From positions 77,451,982 to 77,515,981 of the forward strand of contig CM069447.1 of the NCBI GenBank assembly GCA_035610835.1: a stretch of 64,000 nucleotides of DNA, in the 5' to 3' direction. Below, in pieces: positions 1-9,954 of the stretch. A program made the translations under genes and the position numbers. The notes beneath the pieces were generated by a model, which was not told the DNA's origin, did not search any database, and saw only the letters and a list, made by a program, of their open reading frames with translations. Positions within the stretch are counted from its first letter, which is position 1. The number at the start of each line of letters is the position of its first letter. This DNA comes from Ophiura sarsii. Its lineage: Eukaryota; Echinodermata; Ophiuroidea; Amphilepidida; Ophiuridae.

Positions 1-162
1 GCATTTTGAAAACGCCCTCTAACGGAACAACTGCCAGGGTACCAATATTTTCCACCCTGATCTTTGTTGGTACGTCTGATGGTCTGGGTCATTGCTATAA
101 CCGATGGTAACCGATGGTATATTACACGGGACCCCTCTCCGACATCGGACTAAGTAGCAATA

Positions 163-738
163 CAGGGTGTCTCAAAAAAGATACCATGAGTTAGACAATT
201 ATTAAAAATACATCCCAAGTTATGTAAGCCCTATTAGTCCTCTATCAAATACACTTCATCCCAATGAATTTAACCACTTAAAATACTGAGATATGATCAA
301 TTCAGTAACAAGAGTGCGAACAAGATAATGGCTTTCAACGGAAAAATACTGACTTTATGATTCCGATGATGATTTTAGGATATGTCAATGTAGTGTTCAA
401 AATACCGTCTAAATTTTAAATATTTTATGGTATATCATGGATAATATGGATGAAAATATGTTTTTGGTTCAAATTCAACTATTATTATTGATTTGATTAT
501 GTTCAATTACGCACTGAATGACGAAAAGTGGCCGAAGGGGAATGTGAACATGCTCGAGTAGATCGGTTATAAATTGATAACGAAAGCTCCAAAATTGATG
601 GAAACTTTTATGAAACTCTTATAGCACATTAAAGATTGCTGAACGTGATTACTAGTACAGTATTCCGCAAACAATGTTTATATTTTTCATGGCCAAAAAA
701 AATCATGCTTCACATGGGGCACTTTTTGAGACACCCTG
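163..738. mobile_element. MITE with CAGGGTGTCTCAAAAA termini (mariner-like), copy A
   Basis: The ends are inverted repeats, CAGGGTGTCTCAAAAA at the left and its complement at the right, each flanked by TA (161-162 and 739-740). A TA duplication is what Tc1/mariner transposition leaves. The 576-bp interior has no usable reading frame, so the element is non-autonomous. A diverged relative lies in opposite orientation at 57811-58485, and the duplicate copy is at 43559-44134. Confidence 0.75.
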
Positions 739-2269
739 TATGTTGAGACATCCTTCCATTCTGATACAGATACAAATGACATGAAAATGTACAGCTTTAC
801 TATTTTACATCTGCATGAGTAAAACAAATCCGATTATATCGTTGTCATCCTATTCAATATACAAACAAGGACACCTACAATAGTGTCTGTGGGTCTTCTA
901 TGAGTAAAGTTAGATATACATAACGTTGGCTAGATCATAACTATGCCAAGTCAATATAATGACCAAAAAACACACCAGGAAATGAAGTGCTTTGGTTATA
1001 GTTGAACAATAAAGTCTGTCGTTTTACTTAATACGACATATTTAAGTATTTCTAGTATATGTACGTCACAGATTGGCGTTTTTTCTTCCTTATATTCGTG
1101 GGTTCGTTCCTCATGAACTTAAACAATTGTGACGTGTTCTACCGAAACCAGACGGAATTGGGCATAGCTCCAAACTGAGAAATAGCCCAAAAACTAATTG
1201 GGGGTGATTTTTGGGGAATTTGAGTTTCTTGTAAATCATTAATCTTCAGAGTGTTTATAACATTATTGTGACATTTTTTAATTTAATTTTTTTTTAAAGT
1301 ACATTGTAAGTACATTGTAAATATATTATAAACACATCTTTAAAAGACGATATCTCAGTTTGGAGTTGTCATAAACACGAACTTGAAAATGATTTACCTC
1401 CGCTTTGGGAAGTCCGGATAGGTTTGCGCTAGAAATTGGCAGCACCCTAGTTGATGCGACCCGATTCTGATGATTCACCAGCAGCGAAATTACAGCGCTT
1501 TGATCACTTTGGAAAGGCGCTATATAAATACTAATTATTATTATTATCTCTACTGATCTCTACTTAATACACACGTACACGTGTGTTAATAAATACGGTA
1601 TACCTAGCTGAAACAGTTGAAAAAAATATTTCATCAATTTTGTTTTGTTTTTGTTATCATTATTATACAGAAATATGGGCGACACAGTGTAGAAAACAAA
1701 TGGCGATTACTAACTCAATTTTGATATCTTGCCCAATTGTGTCTGGTTTTGGTAGAACAGGTCACAATTAAACACAAAATAAATGTTCATCGATGTATCA
1801 CAAAATAGTTCTCAATTATCTTATACTTTGCCTGTGCCTACAGACAACGTGAAGGCAACTTACGAGAAGGATTCTAATATTAAAAAAACTTGCCCTACCA
1901 ATTAATCCGAGACAACTTGTATATATTTTACAAAGGCGTATCCAGGGTAAATATTTAAATCTTATCATAATGTAAACAAACTCTGCGCAAAATTAAGGTC
2001 GAGGAGACGCCTTCAAATGCCTCCAAAATAGCTCAGATTCAAGAGCTTTCGGGGCTCTGCACACAAGACCCCGCTAGGGCTATAGAGTATGAGTGACGTC
2101 CAGTGTTCAGAATGTTACACACATTGGAAAGTACACTATGGCTGATTGATACTCTTCAGAAAATGGCAATGGAAAACCTTGTATACACACAGGGTGTATC
2201 TAGGATTTGTTGAACCGGTGAGCAAAACTCCTCACGAGTGGTTCCAGGGACCCACCTTAGTATGAGTGG
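739..2269. other. AT-rich intergenic stretch, no gene seen
   Basis: No reading frame with recognisable family features was found on either strand. It holds a CR1-like 3' tail near 1490-1548 and otherwise unassigned AT-rich sequence. The small open frame at 1583-1771 resembles no protein family and is duplicated unchanged with the rest of the block. Confidence 0.5.
1490..1548 (+). mobile_element. 3' tail of a CR1/L2-like LINE or derived SINE
   Basis: The stretch carries GCGCTTTGATCA, then GGCGCTATATAAATACTAA, then an ATT/TTA repeat. This GCGCT-ATATAAA plus trinucleotide ending matches the tails of the coding CR1/L2-like elements at 19690-19767 (plus) and 10645-10700 (minus) in this window. 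No coding sequence precedes it, so it is a severely 5'-truncated copy or a SINE sharing the tail. The duplicate is at about 44876-44932. Confidence 0.55.
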
Positions 2270-2589
2270 CCATAGTATAAACAAATACGTGTAAGGTTAG
2301 TCGTCTAAGATAACATCGTACACGTCGAAGAAAACAGTTTACAAATAGGGTTTATTCCATGATAGCATAAGCTTGTAGGATATCCAATATGGTTATATCC
2401 TTGTTTTTCCATCCTCCCCACCCTCCACTCAAAGTGTCACAATTGTTAACAGAATAAAGCGAGAATGTTATCTTAGGCGTCTAATATACATATGAGACGT
2501 CTAACGTTACACGTTCTGCGCGTGTTACTTTACGCGTACTACGTGTAACCTTAGACGTTAGACCTTACACGTATTTGTTTATACTATGG
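2270..2589. mobile_element. 320-bp MITE with CCATAGTATAAAC termini, copy A
   Basis: The two ends are perfect inverted repeats of about 28 bp starting CCATAGTATAAACAAATACG. Subterminal stretches are also related in inverted orientation (CTAAGATAACAT near 2307, ATGTTATCTTAG near 2465), so the whole piece can fold back. No coding sequence and no clear target-site duplication were seen, leaving the superfamily open. The duplicate is 45654-45973. Confidence 0.65.
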
Positions 2590-2654
2590 CTTCATCTAGA
2601 TCATTAAAAGGAATCAAAACCTACTTCATGATCAATTTGACGTCATTTTGGTCT

Positions 2655-2660
2655 GATTCC
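2655..2660. other. Junction of a 150-bp presence/absence difference
   Basis: Copy A has one GATTCC here. Copy B has two (46039-46044 and 46189-46194) with unique sequence between them. One GATTCC plus the intervening sequence, 150 bases, is missing, the signature of a deletion between short direct repeats, unless copy B gained the segment. Confidence 0.75.
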
Positions 2661-3105
2661 CCTGATCTTCTTCGTACTCTGTAATACAATCAAATTCGTT
2701 ATGTGTAACATTCGGAAACAGGTTTCTTTTCGTGGTTTAAAGCTTGGTGTTCATGGTAATAACACATCAATTTAAAGCTTGGGTACATGGTAAATAACAC
2801 CTCTTTTTAGAGTGAAAACATAATCTACACAATTATTAAAATAAAAATCGTTGGCAATGCTTCTTTCTAGGAGAAACGCATTGTGTAAACAGATTTTATT
2901 GAGACACATCATTACCTTTAACACTTTTGAACTTTTTCACTTGACAAAACGAACGCACGTGGTGTCATATTATTAATAGTTTTCAATTGACTAAACACGT
3001 CATCTTTATAGTCGTTAATACACAATCCAGGTTTCCAAAAGTACTGTCTTGATGAATGCCTCCAATCTGTACAACTCTGTACGAGTATGATATGATGTCA
3101 CATAC

Positions 3106-3450
3106 CTTCATATTCAATCTCACGTATGTTAAAATCGCCTTTAATCTTTAAGAATACAGATTGCTCCAAAACATTACTCTGGGCCTCTGCCAATTTTGCA
3201 AGTAGCAATTCGGAGTCTTCGTAATCTGGTGCATTCTTGAACGCATCATACCAATGACGATCCTTACATTCCATCAACTTGTAAAGAAGAAGATCAACTG
3301 CTTTTCCGTAATTGTAGGTTTTCTCATCCGCACTTCTCAATATGTCATCAATGTCATCTCTAGATAGATAGTACATTTTCTAAACGTTTGGCCACCTCGA
3401 TGGGATTCATACGGTTACGCAATGTATCATGGATGCTAGAAACCGTTGCT
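3106..3450 (-). pseudogene. CARD-like exon with a 4-bp frame-breaking duplication, copy A
   Basis: Read on the minus strand, the exon would follow a pyrimidine-rich acceptor ending TTGTTCATAG (boundary 3450/3451) and end at a strong donor AAG|GTATGT (boundary 3106/3105). The larger frame begins YLSRDDIDDIL and continues with LLLYKLMECKDRHWYDAF, the helix pattern of a CARD (death-fold) domain, including the aromatic W-YDAF helix typical of CARDs in RIG-I-like and other immune adaptors. The upstream part of the first helices (MNPIEVAKRLENV) is in another frame; the shift coincides with a doubled GATA (plus strand, near 3363-3370), and one unit fewer would make the frames continuous across the exon. 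CARDs mediate homotypic assembly in the cytoplasm. Both duplicate copies share the lesion, so it is either a fixed mutation, a non-canonical splice, or an assembly-wide error. CARD assignment comes from pattern, not search. Confidence 0.6.
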
Positions 3451-4125
3451 CTATGAACAAGCAAGGTACAACTGTGTTTACAAAACGTGTGAATTGTTAA
3501 TTATCGGTCGGTCGGGTTCTTCGTTCTCTTCCCTTCAAAATAACCGTAAACAATCTCAAAATCTATATATAAAACAAACATGTTGGGTGTCGCTATTCAT
3601 TTGCAAGTGATTAATAAATGGTGCAGGTTATGAGGCAAGAAAAAGGTCAGTATCCCCTCACGGTAAAATGTTAGAACAGGATCACAAGAGATGAAAATGC
3701 CATTGGTTTCAATTAAACAACTTTCTTTTAAAAAAATCGAGCGCAGAGGTTACTAGAGAATACAGGTGTACACATTCTAGATTTTGTAAGGCAATCATGA
3801 TGATACCAACTAAGCATGTGCATTCCTTAACGTCCGGTATCCAAAGGTCACGATGATTTATTGGTCTTGGTTTCATTATACTATTAGATGATGATCTATT
3901 ATAAACAAGCGTATTTATTTCGTAGCTACGTCTTATTAGTTAGGGAAATAGGTATCGGCCTTACACCTCCAGGAGTATCTTCCCTACATCTTTAAAAGTG
4001 TGTAGTCTAACACCTCCCAAAGTATCTACCTTACACCCAAAGAATCTTAAAAACACTTCCCAAAATATTTACCTACACCTCGAACAGTATCTGCCCTACA
4101 CCTCTCAAATCGCAGGGGCGTACCG
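3451..4125. other. Non-coding flank of the CARD-like exon
   Basis: If the acceptor at 3451 is right, this is upstream intron or 5' flank of the minus-strand gene. No second exon with a clear domain was found. The plus-strand frame at 3998-4189 only arises by reading through a poly-G/poly-C tract. Confidence 0.35.
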
Positions 4126-4165
4126 ACCGGGAGGGGGGGGGGGGGGAAGTTGCCCCCCCCCCCCC
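4126..4165. repeat. Adjacent poly-G and poly-C tracts
   Basis: A run of G is followed within about ten bases by a run of C, so the two can pair into a hairpin. In the duplicate (about 47669-47712) both tracts differ in length, as expected for unstable homopolymers or sequencing uncertainty. Confidence 0.8.
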
Positions 4166-4342
4166 TGGCTCCAATTACCGGGACGCTAAAATCGCAATAC
4201 CGGGACGCTAAATTCCCATAACATAAAAATAAATATGGCCTAGTCCGAAAACACTGATTGGGCATTATTTGTTGACTGTTGTGGTTTTTGGACTGCGAAA
4301 TGTTGTAACCGTGCGTAATTTTGTGACCGTGCGAAATTTTTG

Positions 4343-4345
<3 letters not shown>

Positions 4346-4413
<68 letters not shown>

Positions 4414-4424
4414 ACACACACACA
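4346..4424. repeat. 54-base poly-C followed by (CA)n
   Basis: C runs from 4346 to 4399 and continues directly into a CA dinucleotide repeat to 4424. The duplicate (47893-47952) has a shorter C tract (about 35) with the same CA repeat. Glycine or proline runs translated from here are artefacts. Confidence 0.95.
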
Positions 4425-5101
4425 ATTACGTGAAATTAAGGAGATGATTGACTGGGAAAAAATTTGGGGTAACCTTTTACGAAAATTTACGCCACTGTCG
4501 GGACGACACTAGTCTGCCCCCTGGCTCACATGCCGCGGTACGCGCTTGCCAAATCGTATACCCAAATCATCTACCATATACGTCCCGAAACATCTACTCT
4601 ACATATCCAACAGTACCTACCCTAGACCTCCAAAATGATCTACTCAACCTCTCTTAATTACCTCGGTCTCATTATACGATAGATGATGCGAATTATTATG
4701 GTTGTATTGATAATAATGACCATAACTCTAATATACGAGCGTACTCATTTCGCAGCTACGTGTTATATTGAAAAAAAATAAGTATCTGCTACACCTCCAA
4801 AAGTAACTACCATACACCCCCAAAGAATCTAAACAATTCCTAGTAAAATCAAAATCAAAATCAAAATCAAGCAAACATAAGAAAAATATATAAATTTAAT
4901 TTTAACACATATATAAATATGAAGACACCAAATTATGTGTAATGCGCTTGATTGATTTGATGATTTGTTTACTCAAACATAGTTTAAGATGCAACACTTA
5001 TATGAACATATCGAACTTGGATGATTTAATTAATTATAGTTGAAATGTAAGTAAGAAGAATATACATGTTAAGCTTTGAAACATCATTGCATGGTCACTA
5101 C
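4425..5101. other. Non-coding stretch with a short AAAATC repeat
   Basis: Nothing gene-like seen. Near 4847-4870 is a short AAAATC tandem that resembles the AAATC tail of the LINE ending at 30055, possibly a trace of such a tail. Confidence 0.4.
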
Positions 5102-5134
5102 TTAGGGTTAGGGTTAGGGTTAGGGTTAGGGTTA
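5102..5134 (+). repeat. Interstitial telomeric repeat (TTAGGG)5, copy A
   Basis: Five perfect TTAGGG units plus TTA, then TTAGAATTAGG. Perfect units embedded in ordinary sequence suggest a recent origin, for example insertion during double-strand-break repair. TTAGGG is the telomere motif of most deuterostomes and many other animals. The duplicate is at 48631-48663 with the same number of units. Confidence 0.9.
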
Positions 5135-5490
5135 GAATTAGGTTACATAACCCTATTAAAACCTTGCTCTCTTGGTAACCGTCTTACTTGTTATGAACAT
5201 GTCTATAGCATCACAGATGATATTGGTGACATTGGAGCAAGCAATTCCAAGAGCATTCTTCTGGAATACACCTTGACCAGTTTGCTAAAGCAAGGTGACC
5301 TCTCATTTCCATAAAAAGAATGAAAAATGAAAATAGTATGGGTTTTGATTGTTTTGATTGCACTTGGATGACAAACAAGACTGGCGAGGTTTGTTTTGTA
5401 ATCAAAAATCTAGTCTCATGCCTTCGTAATTGAATTGATCAACACATTGATTGTGGTTTATCCTTGGTGTAAGACGACACAAAACTTCGT

Positions 5491-5815
5491 GGCTTACTGG
5501 CGCCACAGCGAAACAGGGAAACAATTGGGTGTCGTCGGAGCCGCCACAGTGGGATATCGGAACAGGAAATGTACAAGGTGAAAAAGGAAATATATGTGGA
5601 ATACAAACTGCTTTATAGCAGTAGGAAAACATGGTTTGCCGGTGCCACAGTGAAACAGGAGAGAAATTGGGTGGCATCGGAGCCACCACAGTGGAACAGC
5701 GGAACAGGAATATTTTGAGTTAAAAAGTGAATGTCGGTACATACCGCTTCCTCGCGCCACAGCGGCCCCAGATGAAACCCAATATTTCCCTGTTCCGCTG
5801 TGGCGCTAGTAAGCC
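5491..5815. mobile_element. Foldback element with GGCTTACT-GCGCCACAG termini, copy A
   Basis: The left end GGCTTACTGGCGCCACAGCG and the right end, read on the other strand (GGCTTACTAGCGCCACAGCG), are inverted repeats that continue through AACAGGGAAA. Inside, the motif GCCACAGTG...GAAACAGG recurs near 5524-5560 and 5650-5705, so the piece is also internally repetitive. No coding sequence. It is likely a MITE or foldback; no target duplication was evident. The duplicate is 49020-49344. Confidence 0.6.
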
Positions 5816-5828
5816 ATGGTTTCCTACA

Positions 5829-6285
5829 TACACCTAGCACAAACAAAAACCTGGCCAGGTGGTTTGATGTTGGCTAATTCAAAATAGATCATCGATACAA
5901 AAAACTGAGATATACATTAAATGAGCAAATTTCTTCTCCGCAGTTTGATATCTCATTCAAAAAAATATAATTGATACTTATGGCGATTTCAATGACCGCG
6001 CCATAACAACAGCAAAGTTGCATAATAAATGATTTTCTATGGGATATCATTGATTTGTGTGTGATAACGCAGTGAAAATGTGTGTGTTAAGACTCACAGC
6101 TAATCAGCAAAAGACGTTTAATCTTCACAGCTAGTCATCCTTTATACCTCAATCACTCCAGACCGACTCATCCAGATACCTAGGTGGCTGGTTCAGATCA
6201 CACATAGCACACAGTTATGGCAGTAATCACAAACAAATCAATGATATCCCATAAAAACAATATCTATTGCAACTTCAAGTATCTA
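5829..6285. mobile_element. Incomplete copy of the TIR element seen at 51281-52023, copy A
   Basis: The stretch starts CACCTAGCACAAA, runs into TTTGATGTTGGCTAAT and then CTGAGATATACATTAAATGA, all shared with the termini of the element at 51281-52023. The complementary far terminus was not found, so this copy lacks its right arm. No coding sequence. Confidence 0.55.
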
Positions 6286-6830
6286 GGATCATCACTACCA
6301 TTCATTACATGACTGAAATTGCCGGAAAGCTCGTGGACAGCTCAGACATGGGCTGCATACAACAACACTTGACACAATCTGAAAGGCAAAACTGGATAGA
6401 AACATCAACATCAAGTTTTTCAGGGAATGTGTAGACATTATCCTTCTATAATGCCTCCGACACCTTAACGGTAACTCAGAGGTTTGAGGATAGAACTGAT
6501 GAATGCTATACACAGCTACTTACCATCAGCTGGCGAGACCACGAACAAACCCAGAAGCAATACACAGGGTGTCTATGGAAACACATATTCAAGCTGAGAT
6601 GTTTGTTTTATTCTTCAAGGCATTTATTTAGGTCCATACTTATCATCGTAGTGCATGCTGTTAGCCTCATAATAATATATAATATGAAACAATTAATTAT
6701 TGTTTACCGACAGTTCTGCTTATTAATTAATTAAGAGATAACACGCGACGACGTAGTCTCCTTCCCAACCTTATTGTAATTTACTAATTTGGTAATGACT
6801 GTATTCTATGTTTGGATATGAATAGGGGAC

Positions 6831-6930
6831 NNNNNNNNNNNNNNNNNNNNNNNNNNNNNNNNNNNNNNNNNNNNNNNNNNNNNNNNNNNNNNNNNNNNNN
6901 NNNNNNNNNNNNNNNNNNNNNNNNNNNNNN
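6831..6930. other. 100-N assembly gap
   Basis: Exactly 100 N, the conventional size for a scaffold gap of unknown length. It separates copy A of the large duplication from the RTE-bearing sequence, so linkage between 1-6830 and the remainder is inferred by the assembler and not sequenced. Confidence 1.
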
Positions 6931-7156
6931 ATTTATAGCACACTGGCCAATTTGCAATATCATTGGCTGCTTGTTTGGCATCTCATTAATTATTTCATCC
7001 CACTCATTAATTATTCTTCACTTTTCTGACTTTCTAAACACACCAGGTCACCACCAGGTCAAAGGTAATTTATGATTGATAAACAAAATTAAATTAAATG
7101 TAAATTACTTATAATATAATTAGGAGGCCGTCACAGGAGGAAGCGGAGAAGAAGGA

Positions 7157-7159
<3 letters not shown>

Positions 7160-7188
<29 letters not shown>
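7160..7188. repeat. Poly-G tract
   Basis: About 29 G in a GGA-rich purine stretch (7130-7205) that directly follows the truncated end of the RTE-like element. Confidence 0.95.
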
Positions 7189-7255
7189 TGGGGGAGGAGG
7201 AAGGGTAGGGGCATAGGCGGCACAAATGGTGAAGTAATACTTCCTTGCTCCAACT

Positions 7256-8531
7256 TTGTTTACTCTGTATCTATCTTGCTGCAGTTTTGGAAACAATGGT
7301 TACAAACCTAGACACGGTAGTGCACATCAGGACTCGTTCAGATGGAAAGCCGTAATTGATTGTGATAGCTTCACTAACATTTCCTCCAGTGGACACCTTT
7401 CCAAACATGTCCTCATGGAACAACTTGATCATTGTGTATCTGGACATTCGTATACTTTGAACACCTTGAAATCTGTCGTCTTGTTCTTGGAACCAGTCAG
7501 GATGTGTTCTTTTAGGATCACCAAGTACTTCGCTAGCGGTTGAGAAGATGGGTTCTCTAAGGTGTTTCCACTGTTCTTCAACAATTATTTGGATATGAGT
7601 GGATTTTGTTGCCTTGAAGAGATTTGGTCATTGCTGTTTCTAGTTTCATTTTGAGTTCGTCATCTTTCAAGTTGTTGACATCTAATTTATTGGGTGCATT
7701 GATAGGAGTTTTTCGCCTTGGCAGTAAGAAACGGAGTCTGATTTGGGAACGTACCATGTAGTTGTCAGTTGAGCATTCTGCTCCCCTCATTGCTTTTGTT
7801 ACTAAGACATCTGCAAGATCTGTCCAACGAGTCACAATGTAGACAAGTAAATGAAAATGCTTTGACGGTGCATTAAAGTGAAAAAATTGTTCTTTGGTTG
7901 AAAGAAGAAAGTTTTTGGTAACACACAAGTTTCGTGCAAAGATTCAACAGAAGGTCCCCATGGTTTTTTCTTTGCCAAATTTACCAATCGCAGCTTTATA
8001 GGTATGATCCTTGCCAATCCTCGCATTAAAGTCCCCCAGAATAAGCAGTTTTTTCCGCCCTGGGTACATCATCAACTATTTTAGCCTGCTCTGGTAAAAG
8101 GACTCCTTTTTCTACATCTGCATTGGCTTGGTTTGTGCATACACATTGATAATACTTAATAAACGGTCCTTCCCAACGGGAGCACGTAATTGTATGAGAC
8201 GTTCGTATATTCCTGTGGGAAGTGTTGGTATTTTATTAGCAATTTTATTAGAGATGGCAAATGCTACACCTACATCCCTTCTTCCATTTGGGTTCCCAAT
8301 CCGGTAGAAAGCATGAGCGCTATCTTGAAAATGGCCTTGTCCTTCTATGGTTGTCTCTTGTAAAGCGACAATATCAATATTGTATCTTGTCAACTCCTTG
8401 GTTATCAAAGCAGTTCATCTTTCTGGTCTTGAGTCATTATCTAGCATTGTTCGCACATTCCTCGTGGCAACAGTAAGTTTTACTTTTGTTTGTATTTTTG
8501 CAGCTGTCATGAGACCCGCAGCTGGCTAGCC
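7256..8531 (-). pseudogene. RTE-like retrotransposon, endonuclease plus partial RT, degenerate
   Basis: On the minus strand this begins with an AP-endonuclease-like N-terminus (VATRNVRTML, then IDIVALQETTIEGQG with the metal-binding Glu of the QE-T motif), a middle section (GRRDVGVAFAI, then LLSIINVYAQT), a downstream TDLADVLVTKAMRGAE segment typical of the end of this domain, and finally RT pieces (IKLFHEDMFGKV). An in-frame stop near 8416, several frameshifts, and a jump between the linker and the RT fragment around 7490 show it cannot encode an active protein. Autonomous relatives nick target DNA with the endonuclease and prime reverse transcription there. The element is truncated before the RT catalytic core. 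Sequence upstream on this strand (8531-9220) looks like its own leader and monomers. Confidence 0.75.
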
Positions 8532-8731
8532 TGGCTATTGATCTGAGCAAGCTTTCTTTACTCAAACTTGTCTAGGGCTTCCCTTCCGATGCTATCCCTG
8601 TAAAGGGTTGTCTAGACAATCAGACAGCTGCCTCTTCTCTGTTGTTGCTCAGAAGATTGAACACGGTTACGACCAGCTCGACTGTGCATTGGATTTTTAA
8701 CAAGGAAAACAATAAATTTGCCGGACGCCAT
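8531..8731 (-). mobile_element. Leader (5' UTR-like) of the RTE-like element
   Basis: This sequence abuts the endonuclease frame on its 5' side and recurs at 31155-31360 (again next to a monomer) and partly at 9672-9740. Shared landmarks on the plus strand are AAGCTTTCTTTAC, GGGCTTCCC and GCATTGGATTTTTAACAAGG. Recurrence at three places with the same neighbour supports a transposon leader. A short frame starting at an ATG near 8731 runs about 38 codons; no family recognised. Confidence 0.55.
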
Positions 8732-9220
8732 CTTTGTTTTAGAGAGCACCTGAGTGTCTAGGAAACTTGTAACTAATCTGATTGAGTTTTGTCACACCCT
8801 AAACCTAGGAATATATACCAAATTTACATCTCTAGGGTGATTAATACCAGAGTTATAGCCATTTTATGATATCGGCGGCCATCTTGGACGCCATATTTGT
8901 TGTAGAGTGCACCTGAGTGTCTAGAAACTTTAAACCAGTCTAATTAAGTTTATCACACCTAATACCTAGGAATGGATACAAAATGTACATCTCTAGGGTG
9001 ATTAATAACAGCGTTATAGTCATTTTATGATATTAGCGGCCATCTTGGACACCATCTTTGTTGTAGAGTGTATATATGTGTCTAGGAAACTTCAAACCAG
9101 TCTGATTGAGTTGAACATACCCTAAAACGTAGGAATGAATACCAAATTTACATCTCTAGGGTGATTAATACTAGAGTTATAGCCATGTTATGATGTTGGC
9201 GGTCATCATGGACGCCATCT
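8725..9220 (-). repeat. Three tandem ~162-bp monomers upstream of the RTE-like element
   Basis: Units start at 8725, 8888 and 9049, with the start of a fourth at 9212, giving periods of 163, 161 and 163. Each carries GGACGCCATC, GAGTGTCTAG, CTAGGAAT and CATCTCTAGGGTGATTAATA. In element orientation they lie directly upstream of the leader and endonuclease. A single further monomer sits next to a leader copy at 31370-31480. Monomeric promoters of this kind are known for mouse L1; applying that role here is inference. Confidence 0.75.
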
Positions 9221-9671
9221 TGAAAATAAACCCTTTCCGGAAGTTGAGATTTTCAGGGCCTTTCTTTTGGCTATTCTTGATATTATTTAGAAGCAGAATC
9301 AGTTGAAAACCTTTTGTAAAAACATTTTGAGGGTTAGATTACAAATTGACCCGACTACCTTTTCATTGCGCATTATTAGTTTCAATGTTTCAACATTTAA
9401 GTTTAATAAGATAGCTTCAGGTTTTTTTTTTCAGGACCATTTTTGTTCATAAACTGACAATTTTGGCACGCTTCGCGCACATTTTGTTATGCGGGTTTCA
9501 ACATTTTAATGGATCTCGAAAAACCCTAATTCTTCTTGTTGAATCTCTGAGTGAATGATGTTTAAGTTTGAATTTGAATGTGTACATTTTGTGATTGGAT
9601 TTTACTTTTGTTACTAAATCAAATAGTAATGAAAGGAGTAATAGTAGGCATGGAAAAAATGCCAACATTAG

Positions 9672-9740
9672 TTTTCTTTACCCAAAGTTGTGTAGGGGCT
9701 TCCCCTTTCGATGCAGGCTGTGCTTTCCCTGTAAATGGCT
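9672..9740 (-). mobile_element. Fragment of the RTE-like leader
   Basis: It contains TTTACCCAAAG, GGGGCTTCCCCTTTCGATGC and CCCTGTAAATGGCTGCC, matching in order the leader at 8560-8620 and 31180-31250. It has no adjoining coding sequence. Confidence 0.45.
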
Positions 9741-9862
9741 GCCAACATTACTGCTTCAGAATGCTAAATATTTGCCTTAAAAATGTCGAAAACCCATGAG
9801 CTGGACATCACCCGCTGGTAGCTCCACTCTGTTTGCTCACTCCGCTCACAAGGATACACATT

Positions 9863-9864
<2 letters not shown>

Positions 9865-9906
<42 letters not shown>

Positions 9907-9954
9907 AACAGTCCTGGGTACGCACCTTGAAAACAGTCCTGGGTACGCACCTTG
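9865..9954. repeat. Poly-C (40) plus 25-bp tandem duplication
   Basis: C from 9865 to 9904, then two exact copies of a 25-bp unit starting AAAACAGTCCTGGGTACG (9905-9929, 9930-9954). A replication-slippage-prone site. Confidence 0.9.

Larger units (their letters stand above)
1..6830. repeat. Large duplication, copy A (partner 43397-50347)
   Basis: Base 1 aligns with base 43397 and collinear, nearly identical sequence runs to base 6830, immediately before a 100-N gap; the partner continues past 50347 into unique sequence. Differences seen are rare substitutions (for example near 3211 versus 46745), homopolymer length changes, a 13-base segment near 1243 present only here, a rewritten stretch near 6040, and a 150-base segment missing here at 2655. 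This is allele-like divergence. Because the copy starts at or before the window edge and stops at a gap, it may be an alternative haplotype contig placed beside the primary one; a real segmental duplication is the alternative. Confidence 0.95.

Noticed and set aside
1583..1771. Small protein gene in duplicated block (also 44967-45155)
   Set aside because: Conservation between copies reflects the duplication itself; no domain, start context or splice signals stand out.
4047..4425. Glycine-rich or proline-rich proteins (also at 47609-47953)
   Set aside because: They come only from translating poly-G, poly-C and CA repeats, and differ in frame between the two copies.
5102..5134. Chromosome end
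   Set aside because: Only five TTAGGG units, with ordinary sequence continuing on both sides.
5066..5314. LGLGLGLG-containing protein
   Set aside because: It is the TTAGGG repeat in translation; no domain on either side.
6784..7075. Frames crossing the N run
   Set aside because: They run through a 100-N assembly gap and have no meaning.
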